From positions 286,194 through 350,193 of the forward strand of contig NZ_CAJHAJ010000004.1 in assembly GCF_904846345.1 (NCBI RefSeq): a stretch of DNA of 64,000 nt. Reading direction: 5' to 3'. Both the position numbers and the translations under genes were made by a program. The stretch's first letter is position 1. Every line of letters begins with the position of its first letter. Under the pieces are notes generated by a model, which saw only the letters and a program-made list of their open reading frames with translations, was not told the DNA's origin and made no database searches. Source of the DNA: Psychrobacter maritimus (lineage in GTDB: Bacteria; Pseudomonadota; Gammaproteobacteria; Pseudomonadales; Moraxellaceae). Of this stretch, positions 1-7,712 are shown piece after piece.

Positions 1-1498
1 TGATTTTGGAGATAAAGCTTTTATCAATTTTAATAAAGTCAAAAGGGTACTCTTGCAAGTAACTCAATGAGGCATAACCGGTGCCAAAGTCATCAAGCGC
101 CAGACAGATGCCGAGCTCCTTGAGTAAGTTAAGCTGCTTTTTGACATTGGCATGGCGCTGTATTAAAGAAGATTCTGTCACTTCAATATGCAGTTGGTGG
201 GCGGCAATATCATGCTCTACTAGTAAGTTACTGACCATATCAAAAAAATCAGGATGGCTAAATTCAGCGGCATCAGCATTGATACAGATGTGTTGATCAA
301 AGCCCAAACCTTGCCAAATTGTTAGCTGCTCGGCGATTTGAACCGCCATTTGCGAAAATAACTCAAGCGACAGTTTATGAGAAATGATGGCATCGATAAA
401 ATCAATGGGTTTTAGCAAACCGCGGCTAGGGTGTTGCCAGCGTACTAACGCCTCAAAACCGGTAATCATGCCTGTGTCTAGGGCAAATTTAGGTTGATAA
501 TAGGGCACAAATTGCCCTGCATTGGTGGCAGCTCTCAGCTCAGATTCTAACTGTATATTGTGCGCATTGACCTCATTAATGGCTTTATGATACCAACAGA
601 CATCATCGCCACCCTGCTGTTTGACGTAATTCAAGGCTTTTTCGGCTTTGGTCAACAGGCCTATAAATTCATTGCCGTTTTCAGGGAAATAGCTTACCCC
701 GACAGAAATATGGCAATAGACCTCGGTACCTTTTGCCGTGTTACCATTTAAAAAGAAAGGGCGCTCGCACATTTGCATTAAGCTGTCTAACTGATGGCGC
801 ACCATATTGGCATCATTACATTCAAATAGTAAGGCAAAATCATCACCGCCGAAATGGGAAAAACAGCGTAGATTATCAAGCTCCAGCTCGGTAATACGTA
901 GGACGAAATTTTCTACCAAAATATTAATAGCATCCGGACCCAATAGACTGGCAAGGTTGCGATAACGGTCAATGTTAAAACGCACGACCACCACTTCTTG
1001 ATAGCTGTCTAACAACAATTCACTGGTTTGACTTAAAAACACTTTACGATTCGGTAGTCCGGTCAGCTGGTCATAATTCAGCAGGTGTACCACCTTTTTT
1101 CTGTTTTTAGCCAGCGTCGCCATATCACGAATGGTGCCGACGTAATAAGGGGTTTCTTCTAGATAAATTTTGCGGTAGGTGATATGGCAGTCGATGACTT
1201 GCCCGTAGCGGTTTGCCATTGAAAAGTCAATTTCACAAAATCCTGTACTGTCCAAGCTGTTAATCAGGTTTTTGAGCACTGCCTGTTCATCTTCTGACAA
1301 AAATTCAGCAGCATATATCCCAAGTGGACGCCCAAGCAAAAATTTTTCTGTATAGCCAAGCATCAGCTCATAGTTAGCATTGACGGATAAATAGCGTAAT
1401 TTTTCGTCCAATATGAATATGGCGTCTTCAAATTGCTCGCACAATTTGACCAATAGTTGCTGTTTATCTGATATTGGCATAGGGGTGAATGCGCTCAT
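1..1498 (-). CDS. PAS-GGDEF-EAL cyclic-di-GMP signalling protein (3' end outside window)
   Basis: Multidomain protein that makes and/or degrades the second messenger cyclic-di-GMP. Translation from the ATG at 1498 gives an N-terminal PAS sensor (about residues 10-125), a GGDEF domain whose signature reads GGDDF at residues 217-221 (836-850), and an EAL domain with FEALVRW (EAL at 446-454) and the metal-binding LALDDFGTGY stretch near 81-105. No membrane segment or signal peptide is seen, so it is probably cytosolic. The frame is open to base 1 and the last visible motif (IKIDKSFIS) belongs to the final third of an EAL domain, so only a short C-terminus is missing. The I-site RxxD is absent: the equivalent residues read DNLR. 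The EAL core looks intact, so phosphodiesterase activity is likely; cyclase activity is uncertain. It is not obviously in an operon with rsmE, which ends 63 bp upstream. Confidence 0.93.
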   Translation of the reverse strand, partial: MSAFTPMPISDKQQLLVKLCEQFEDAIFILDEKLRYLSVNANYELMLGYTEKFLLGRPLGIYAAEFLSEDEQAVLKNLINSLDSTGFCEIDFSMANRYGQVIDCHITYRKIYLEETPYYVGTIRDMATLAKNRKKVVHLLNYDQLTGLPNRKVFLSQTSELLLDSYQEVVVVRFNIDRYRNLASLLGPDAINILVENFVLRITELELDNLRCFSHFGGDDFALLFECNDANMVRHQLDSLMQMCERPFFLNGNTAKGTEVYCHISVGVSYFPENGNEFIGLLTKAEKALNYVKQQGGDDVCWYHKAINEVNAHNIQLESELRAATNAGQFVPYYQPKFALDTGMITGFEALVRWQHPSRGLLKPIDFIDAIISHKLSLELFSQMAVQIAEQLTIWQGLGFDQHICINADAAEFSHPDFFDMVSNLLVEHDIAAHQLHIEVTESSLIQRHANVKKQLNLLKELGICLALDDFGTGYASLSYLQEYPFDFIKIDKSFISKI

Positions 1499-1561
1499 AA
1501 TGGACTCATAACATCGAAATTAAATAATAAATGGGCTTGGTAATGGTGAACAGTTTGGCCA

Positions 1562-2446
1562 CTATTGATTTAAAGCATGCATAGTTGCCAATATAGACAA
1601 TGTCGCCAGTGCAACCACGGGCGCGGTTTCGGTACGCAGAACCCTTGGGCCAATTTGCCAAGGTGCAAAACCCACATCCGCAGCTTTGGCGCATTCATCA
1701 GCGCTAAGCCCGCCTTCAGGTCCGATTAATAATTCGATATAAGGCGCATGTTGCTTTAAGACGACAGGCAGCGCCTCAGGCATTAGAGGTTGTCCTGCTG
1801 CTGGGACACTCAGTTGCAGGCGCAAATCTGCTGGCTGCTGTAATACTTTATAATAAGTATCTTTACTCAGCTCAGCCACCATAGGGCTGACCACCATTTC
1901 TTTTTCGTTTGCTTTTTCGCTAGCTGCTACATTTAATAGCCAGTCATCAATCGATAATGGCGCGATAATAAGGGGCGGGCGATTCAGGCCGCATTGCTCA
2001 CAGGCGGCGATGGCGACTTGCTGCCACTGTGCCAGTTTTTTCTCTACTTGGGCAGGTTTTAGATTGACCTCGCCATGATGGCTGCTCAGCAATTGAATGG
2101 CAGTCACACCAAGCTCAGTGGATTTTTGAATGGCATAATCCATTCGCTCACCGCGACTCATGACCAGACCGATTTGACTGATAATCGGGGCGGTGCGTTC
2201 ATCGCTGACATGGGCAAGTAGGATGACGGCTGCGTGTTTTTTTCCAACAGTCTGTAACTGTACTTGATACTCACCGCCAAAACCGTCGAATAAGACTCCC
2301 TTGTCACCGATAGTAGCGCGTAATACACGGCACCAGTGATGAACAATACTTTCAGTTAACTCGATGTTGGCACCAATAGGAAAGGTGCTGAGTTTAGGGT
2401 AGGCGGTGTCCGTACTATTGTTACTGGCATAAAAAAAACGTCTCAC
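1562..2446 (-). CDS. rsmE: 16S rRNA (uracil-1498-N3)-methyltransferase RsmE
   Basis: SAM-dependent SPOUT-family methyltransferase that methylates U1498 of 16S rRNA in the assembled 30S subunit. The 294-residue product has the N-terminal PUA-like part starting MRRFF and the C-terminal trefoil-knot SAM site, visible as LLIGPEGGLS and then IGPRVLRTETAPVVAL. Family members are usually about 240-250 residues; this one carries extra sequence around residues 170-205 (an AASEKANEKEM-like stretch), which probably forms a loop. The ATG at 2446 is the natural start for the MRRFF motif. It stands alone, on the same strand as ahcY-metF but separated from them by a terminator. Confidence 0.95.
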   Translation of the reverse strand: MRRFFYASNNSTDTAYPKLSTFPIGANIELTESIVHHWCRVLRATIGDKGVLFDGFGGEYQVQLQTVGKKHAAVILLAHVSDERTAPIISQIGLVMSRGERMDYAIQKSTELGVTAIQLLSSHHGEVNLKPAQVEKKLAQWQQVAIAACEQCGLNRPPLIIAPLSIDDWLLNVAASEKANEKEMVVSPMVAELSKDTYYKVLQQPADLRLQLSVPAAGQPLMPEALPVVLKQHAPYIELLIGPEGGLSADECAKAADVGFAPWQIGPRVLRTETAPVVALATLSILATMHALNQ

Positions 2447-2669
2447 AGTCGTTTAATCCTTTGTTTGAATAGTAATCTTTCTCAATATCTTAGCAGAATA
2501 TTAGTTAAGTAGGGAGAGGGATTAACAGTGGTGTATTAGATAGTTGGTTTAGAAATGCTAAATCAAACCGTTTTTTTAAGTAGTGGTATTAATTGATACG
2601 ATAATATCGATGTTATGGTGTTGGTTGAGTGTATAGGCTCATAGTGCCACACAATAAATAATAGCAACA

Positions 2670-2701
2670 ATAAAAAACTGGCGCTCCTAAGAACGCCAGT
2701 C
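2670..2701 (-). terminator. Rho-independent terminator of ahcY-metF
   Basis: Read on the minus strand, a 7-bp stem ACTGGCG/CGCCAGT is followed by a run of T. It lies just past the metF stop and ends the ahcY-metF transcript. Between this and rsmE (2447-2669) I see only AT-rich sequence. Confidence 0.85.
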
Positions 2702-2726
2702 ATTAAGCAATACATTCGATAAATAT

Positions 2727-3575
2727 TTAAGCAATCAGGCCTAAGGCTTCGACTAAGCGCTTGTTTGGCTCAACCTTATTCATGCTATAAAAATGCATGG
2801 CAGGGACGCCCTCGGCAATCAATCGCTCACACATGCGATAGACGACATCAAAGCCAAACTCGCGAATAGCAGTACGGTCATCACCGAAGTCAGCCAAGCG
2901 CTTACGTACATAACGTGGAATATCAGCGCCACAGCTATCGGCAAAGCGCACTAGATTACTAGAGTTGGTAATTGGCATAATACCGGCTACCAATGGCTGT
3001 GCAACCGTATCAATACCGCGTTTTTCTAAGGTATCACGCAGATACAAGTAGCTATCAGCATTATAGAAAAACTGGGTAATTGACGCATTGGCGCCCGCTT
3101 GGTATTTATTCACCAAGTTGTCAACATCAAACTCAAAGCTGCGCGCTTGTGGATGCATCTCAGGATAGGCGGCTACTTCGATACGGAAGTGATCGCCTGA
3201 GTATTCGCGGATAAACTTAACCAAGTCTAATGCAAATGGCAGCTCGCCCATACCAACCTGACCGGATGGCAAATCACCACGCAGGGCGACCAAGCGTGTG
3301 ATGCCCAAACTCTTATAAAGGTCGAGCAACTCAGCGATTTCCGCTTTGTCATCACCAATACAAGACATATGCGGCGCAATATCAGTCTCACCGCGCGCGC
3401 ACAAAGCTTGAACGATATCTAAAGTGCGGCTACGGGTTGAACCGCCCGCACCGTAGGTCACTGAAAAGTAAGCAGGTGATAGCTTATTTAACTCATCATA
3501 AGTGCTGAGGAGCTTTTCGTGTCCTTGCTCGGTTTTAGCTGGAAAGAACTCAAAGGAGAAAGCAGGCTTAGTCAC
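2727..3575 (-). CDS. metF: 5,10-methylenetetrahydrofolate reductase
   Basis: Flavoprotein that reduces 5,10-methylene-THF to 5-methyl-THF, the methyl donor for methionine synthesis. The 282-residue product is of normal bacterial length and has the family start FSFEFFPAKTEQG, the VTYGAGGSTRSRT loop, LRGDLP and the GANASITQFFYN motif of the TIM barrel. It begins 13 bp after the ahcY stop, so the two are almost certainly one transcript. Together they recycle SAH and supply the methyl group that turns homocysteine back to methionine. Control is likely through the SAH riboswitch upstream of ahcY. Confidence 0.97.
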   Translation of the reverse strand: MTKPAFSFEFFPAKTEQGHEKLLSTYDELNKLSPAYFSVTYGAGGSTRSRTLDIVQALCARGETDIAPHMSCIGDDKAEIAELLDLYKSLGITRLVALRGDLPSGQVGMGELPFALDLVKFIREYSGDHFRIEVAAYPEMHPQARSFEFDVDNLVNKYQAGANASITQFFYNADSYLYLRDTLEKRGIDTVAQPLVAGIMPITNSSNLVRFADSCGADIPRYVRKRLADFGDDRTAIREFGFDVVYRMCERLIAEGVPAMHFYSMNKVEPNKRLVEALGLIA

Positions 3576-3588
3576 AGTCTGGCTCCTA

Positions 3589-5013
3589 TTAGTATTTATA
3601 AGCGTCAGGCTTAAATGGACCTTCGACAGGTACGCCTAAATACTCCGCTTGTTTTTCAGTCAGCTTAGTTAGCGTACCGTTAAAACCAGCTACCATCGCC
3701 GCAGCCACTTCTTCGTCTAGCTTTTTCGGTAAGACTTTAACGTATAAGTTGTCAGTACGTGTGTCAGCTGGCAAGTCGGCGAATTTTTCTTCAAACAGAT
3801 ACATTTGCGCCAATACTTGGTTGGCAAATGAGCCGTCCATTACGCGCGATGGGTGACCGGTTGCGTTACCCAAATTCACTAAACGACCTTCAGCAAGCAG
3901 AATCAAGTAATCATTTTCGTCGTCTGAGCGGAAGATTTGATGCACTTGTGGCTTAATTTCAACCCAGCGCCAGTTATCACGCATAAACTGCGTGTCGATT
4001 TCGGTGTCAAAGTGACCGATATTACAAACGACTGCACCTGGTTTAAGAGCCGCTAGCATATGTCTGTCACAAACATGGTAGTTACCGGTAGTGGTGACAA
4101 TCATATCTGTATCTTCAAGCAGACGGGTGTTGATGTTTTCTGCGCCGCCAGTGTTATCGCCGTTGATATAAGGTGACAATACTTCAAAGCCGTCCATACA
4201 AGCCTGCATAGCACAGATAGGATCGACTTCTGAGACACGGACAATCATGCCTTCTTGACGTAAGCTTTGCGTAGAACCTTTACCAACATCACCATAACCG
4301 ATGACTAAGGCGCGGCGACCTGCAAGGAACATGTCAGTAGCACGCTTGATGGCGTCGTTTAAGCTATGGCGGCAGCCGTATTTGTTGTCATTTTTAGACT
4401 TGGTAACCGCATCGTTAACGTTGATAGCCGGTACTTTTAGCGTACCTTTATTGAGCATCTCAACCAAACGATGGACGCCTGTAGTCGTCTCTTCAGAGAT
4501 ACCATGAATGTTATCAAGCAGCTCTGCATAATCATTATGAATCAACGCAGTTAAATCACCGCCATCATCTAAAATTAAGTTGGCATCCCAAAGCTGACCT
4601 GATTCTTCACCGCCAACGTGGATTTGTTGACGTAAGCACCACTCGTACTCTTCTTCAGTTTCGCCTTTCCAAGCATAAACAGAGATACCAGCAGCAGCAA
4701 TAGCCGCAGCAGCATGGTCTTGGGTTGAGAAAATGTTACATGAAGTCCAGCGTACTTCAGCACCTAGCGCGACGAGTGTCTCGATAAGGACCGCAGTTTG
4801 GATGGTCATGTGGATACAGCCAGCGATTTTCGCGCCTTTAAGCGGTTGATCGGCTTCGTAGCGACGACGTAACCCCATTAGGGCAGGCATTTCGGCTTCA
4901 GCAAGTGAGATTTCACGGCGACCGTAATCAGCAAGGCTGATGTCGGCGACTTTATAGTCGGTGAAAGAGGGATCGATCGTATGGGCAGATGGGGTGTTAG
5001 ACACTGCGTCCAT
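3589..5013 (-). CDS. ahcY: Adenosylhomocysteinase (SAH hydrolase)
   Basis: NAD-dependent enzyme that splits S-adenosylhomocysteine to adenosine and homocysteine, removing the product inhibitor of methyltransferases. The 474-residue product shows the conserved [10 protein letters not shown] at residues 91-100, the Rossmann NAD motif GYGDVGKGS at 239-247, and the C-terminal KPDAYKY ending typical of the family (the lysine and tyrosine complete the NAD site of the neighbouring subunit). The start at 5013 has a good AGGAG ribosome site. First gene of the ahcY-metF operon; a SAH riboswitch and a strong promoter lie directly upstream. Confidence 0.98.
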   Translation of the reverse strand: MDAVSNTPSAHTIDPSFTDYKVADISLADYGRREISLAEAEMPALMGLRRRYEADQPLKGAKIAGCIHMTIQTAVLIETLVALGAEVRWTSCNIFSTQDHAAAAIAAAGISVYAWKGETEEEYEWCLRQQIHVGGEESGQLWDANLILDDGGDLTALIHNDYAELLDNIHGISEETTTGVHRLVEMLNKGTLKVPAINVNDAVTKSKNDNKYGCRHSLNDAIKRATDMFLAGRRALVIGYGDVGKGSTQSLRQEGMIVRVSEVDPICAMQACMDGFEVLSPYINGDNTGGAENINTRLLEDTDMIVTTTGNYHVCDRHMLAALKPGAVVCNIGHFDTEIDTQFMRDNWRWVEIKPQVHQIFRSDDENDYLILLAEGRLVNLGNATGHPSRVMDGSFANQVLAQMYLFEEKFADLPADTRTDNLYVKVLPKKLDEEVAAAMVAGFNGTLTKLTEKQAEYLGVPVEGPFKPDAYKY

Positions 5014-5052
5014 AATATGCTCCTATCAGTTAATAGATAAAAAGAATAAAAA

Positions 5053-5190
5053 CGCAGGTGCCGTTATTTGCGCTGTCAATAACCAAAAATTGGCAATGGA
5101 CAGTTAACCGAGCCTAACATAACAAATAATTTGCAAAGCGATTTAGCTTCAATGCAATAAGACTTATTATGGCGCAACACCTCTCGGAGG
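5053..5190 (-). promoter_or_regulatory. SAH riboswitch upstream of ahcY-metF
   Basis: On the minus strand the leader carries the hallmarks of the SAH riboswitch. P1 is CCGAG (5187-5183) paired with CTCGG (5112-5108). The conserved core reads CGAGAGGTGTTGC, and TTAGGCTCGG closes P1. A variable P3 hairpin CTGTC/GACAG (5103-5099 with 5077-5073) has an inner CCAA/TTGG stem. The conserved AACGGC precedes the pseudoknot strand. The pseudoknot AGGTGT (5182-5177) with GCACCT (5061-5056) gives six pairs, one of them a wobble, while the sequence differs from the GAGCGC/GCGCUC of the Ralstonia structure, i.e. apparent covariation. The family is known to sit before ahcY and acts as an ON switch. The segment between the P1 strands is longer than in the minimal aptamer. 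Confidence 0.88.
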
Positions 5191-5195
5191 TCGTT

Positions 5196-5224
5196 ATTGT
5201 AATAGATGAATCTGCGATTGTCAC
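5196..5224 (-). promoter_or_regulatory. Sigma-70 promoter for the ahcY leader
   Basis: On the minus strand, -35 GTGACA (5224-5219) and -10 TACAAT (5201-5196) are separated by exactly 17 bp. The predicted transcription start, near 5189-5191, falls right at the 5' edge of the SAH aptamer. This supports both calls. Confidence 0.75.
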
Positions 5225-5286
5225 CTATTGGATAACATAAATATTAGGCAGCATCGGCATAAGTGATTTTGCCTTTTTGGTGGGCA

Positions 5287-5314
5287 CAAAAAAAGGCCAT
5301 CGTTGGATGACCTT
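5287..5314 (-). terminator. Terminator of the TonB-dependent receptor gene
   Basis: Minus-strand hairpin AAGGTCATC/GATGGCCTT (one mismatch, loop CAAC) followed by seven T. It lies about 45 bp past the receptor stop and before the ahcY promoter. Confidence 0.8.
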
Positions 5315-5357
5315 ATTTGCTTTGTTAACTACTAGCTTTTTATACTGCTAAATTGGT

Positions 5358-7292
5358 TTAGAACCAGTTATAAGTTAAAGAGCCGAAATAACTGGTGCCT
5401 TCTGTGGCGTACTCATTACCGAATTGGCTGGCAAGGGTATATTCCTCGTCAGTAATATTATCTATACGCAAGTTAGCGCGAAGTTTGGGCGTAATATAGG
5501 CGCTACCACTTAAATTAAGCAAGGTGTAGCTATCCAGTTTATTATTTTCGGCAGTACTTCTATCATCCGTATGTTTGGCTTCAAGACGAACATCGAAAGT
5601 AGGTTGTTGATAACCCACATAAACCATACCGCTATTTTTAGGACGGTAGGCAAGCTGTTGATTATAGCTGGTGCTATTGGCAGTTTTGTCCTTCGCATCT
5701 AAGTAGTCGTAACCGAGACCAAATATAAAGGCATCCATATTCCAGTCTGAGGTTAAGCTTAAGCCTTTGATTTTCGCTTCACTGATGTTTGTAGCATTAG
5801 CAATGAGGTCCTCTGCATCTGTATGATAGCCTGTCAATCGAGACGTCTGCATGTCATTAGCATATTCAACGAATACTTCTGTGTTCTCTGTTCTTTCAGG
5901 CTTTAGATTTGGATTACTGAAACCAGGCCAGTATAAGTCGTTAAACGTAGGGGCACGAAAACCTGTGGCATAATTTGCGCCAATGCGCATACCTGCCATT
6001 GGATGTATGGCAGCCCCTAGATTGTAAGTGCTCTCATTACCGTATTGAGAGTTGTCATCTACACGATAGTTGGCTTGTAGGTCGTAATAAGACTCTGACA
6101 ATTGATAGCCAACAAAAGCACTTTTAACGGTTCTGTCTTCAGGGTCATAAGGGGTTTGCACGGCAGGATCAGGGTAACCTGAAAAGTCTAAAACATCTGA
6201 GGCGTCTAGTTTTTGTGATAACCATTCTGCGCCAACGATAATAGTACCAGGTTGCGCGTTAATACTGGTCTCTAAACGTGCTTGCTCTTGCGTGGTATCG
6301 TAATGACTGCCTTCTTGATAATTAATAGAATTGGCATCATGAGAAGTGGATTTGTCGATACTTTGACCATAGCTAAGTTTGCTGACCGTCAAAGGCGTTC
6401 TGTATTGAAGATAAGTATTTGCACTGCCGTTCTTTTGATCTGAATAGGCATTTGGAAACGCGTTTCCTGCCGAATCAATATCAGTGGTAGAGTCGGTATA
6501 TAAGGCACTGAGCCCAGCGCTTAACGAGTCCGATAGCTTATGTTGTAATGCCAAACTGGCATTGGTAGATTTAAAGCCATCATCGTCTGCGTTGAAATCA
6601 TAAGAGCCAGAGTTGGCAATCGCGTTAAACCCATCTGTTTCGTTGCGACTGACACCCAAGCTCAATGATGAGGTGTCATTTTTAAGCTGACCTGTTATAC
6701 CGACTTGGTAGTGATTGTTACTACCATAACCAACAGTCGTAGAAACATTGGATTGTTCTACATTATTGCCCTTGGTGAAAATTTGAATAACACCGCCCAT
6801 GGCATCAGAACCGTAAATACTAGAACCAGAGGCACCGTATAAAATTTCGATGCGATCAATTTGGTCTGCGGACAACAAGTTCAGAGATGGACTGCCTAAA
6901 GAAATAGAACCATATCGTATACCATCAATAATCACTAATACTTGCTTACTATCAAAGCCGCGCATATAAAAATTACTGGCTGTACCCATGCCGCCACTTT
7001 GGGTAATATTGATACCAGGCTGATTTTTTAGTACATCAGTGACATTTTGACCTCGATAGCGCTGTAATTCTTCTTTATCAATCACCCGAGTTTGAGCAAT
7101 CACATTGCTGGTCTTAGTCGGTGTACGTGTGGCCGTGACGACGATTTTATCAAGCTCAACTTGTGGCAGCTTGCTATCGTCAATAGCGCTACTGTCAGAA
7201 GTCGCGGCTGTAGCACTCATGGCAAAGACGCCTAAAGCACTTAAGATACAAAAGCGAAGATAGGTGGTCGAAGATGAACGAGATAAAGCCAT
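5358..7292 (-). CDS. btuB: TonB-dependent outer-membrane receptor, BtuB-like
   Basis: Outer-membrane gated beta-barrel that imports a scarce ligand using TonB energy. The mature N-terminus has a TonB box (IVVTATRT), then a plug domain with ELQRYRGQNVTDVLKNQPG, the MRGFDSKQVLVIIDGIRYG stretch and YGSDAMGGVIQI, all closely like BtuB. A 22-strand-type barrel ends in the usual terminal aromatic (YNWF). The ATG at 7292 (MALSRSSS) is preferred over 7313 because a GGAA ribosome site sits 6 bp before it and a signal peptide ending near MSATA follows. The protein is about 644 residues. Cobalamin is the likeliest substrate by plug similarity, but there is no B12 riboswitch upstream, so other ligands such as iron complexes remain possible. 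Confidence 0.85.
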   Translation of the reverse strand: MALSRSSSTTYLRFCILSALGVFAMSATAATSDSSAIDDSKLPQVELDKIVVTATRTPTKTSNVIAQTRVIDKEELQRYRGQNVTDVLKNQPGINITQSGGMGTASNFYMRGFDSKQVLVIIDGIRYGSISLGSPSLNLLSADQIDRIEILYGASGSSIYGSDAMGGVIQIFTKGNNVEQSNVSTTVGYGSNNHYQVGITGQLKNDTSSLSLGVSRNETDGFNAIANSGSYDFNADDDGFKSTNASLALQHKLSDSLSAGLSALYTDSTTDIDSAGNAFPNAYSDQKNGSANTYLQYRTPLTVSKLSYGQSIDKSTSHDANSINYQEGSHYDTTQEQARLETSINAQPGTIIVGAEWLSQKLDASDVLDFSGYPDPAVQTPYDPEDRTVKSAFVGYQLSESYYDLQANYRVDDNSQYGNESTYNLGAAIHPMAGMRIGANYATGFRAPTFNDLYWPGFSNPNLKPERTENTEVFVEYANDMQTSRLTGYHTDAEDLIANATNISEAKIKGLSLTSDWNMDAFIFGLGYDYLDAKDKTANSTSYNQQLAYRPKNSGMVYVGYQQPTFDVRLEAKHTDDRSTAENNKLDSYTLLNLSGSAYITPKLRANLRIDNITDEEYTLASQFGNEYATEGTSYFGSLTYNWF

Positions 7293-7712
7293 AGTTAATT
7301 CCAAATTGATCAAATAAAAAAGTTACAGAATCGAAAGCTAAGACGCTAATATTTACAAAAAGTAATACCTATATTACACGCGCTTATTATCTATAAAGTT
7401 CTCTTACTTATAAACCACTTTAACCTAATGTTTATTCATTATAAGCTGAGCAGCTTTCATGATAGATGGTTATTTATGCACTTAAATGACTTAATTTAAT
7501 AAAATTAACTATAGTGGGTGTATTCCTAAATTATATAGGTAGAGCGGCGATAAGAAGTGAATGCCTAAATATGAGAAGTTAAAATAAATTGCCTAATAGA
7601 GACTGCGATAAAAACACGCAATCAAAAGCATTACCGTCATAAATAATTGCTATCATAGGGCAGATTTTATCTATTTTTCTGTTGTGCCATTCATCAAGCT
7701 AAGAGGTTTGTT
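7293..7712. other. Intergenic region between divergent receptor and mscS genes
   Basis: About 420 bp of AT-rich sequence holding the two divergent promoters. I looked for a cobalamin riboswitch (B12 box) and a Fur-type palindrome on both strands and saw neither. No small ORF with a ribosome site stands out. Confidence 0.5.

Noticed and set aside
81..751. Plus-strand ORFs over the GGDEF-EAL gene
   Set aside because: They lie antisense to a clear PAS-GGDEF-EAL reading frame that is open to the window edge and has all the expected motifs.
7293..7712. Cobalamin riboswitch
   Set aside because: No B12 box or the accompanying conserved stem was found on the minus strand.
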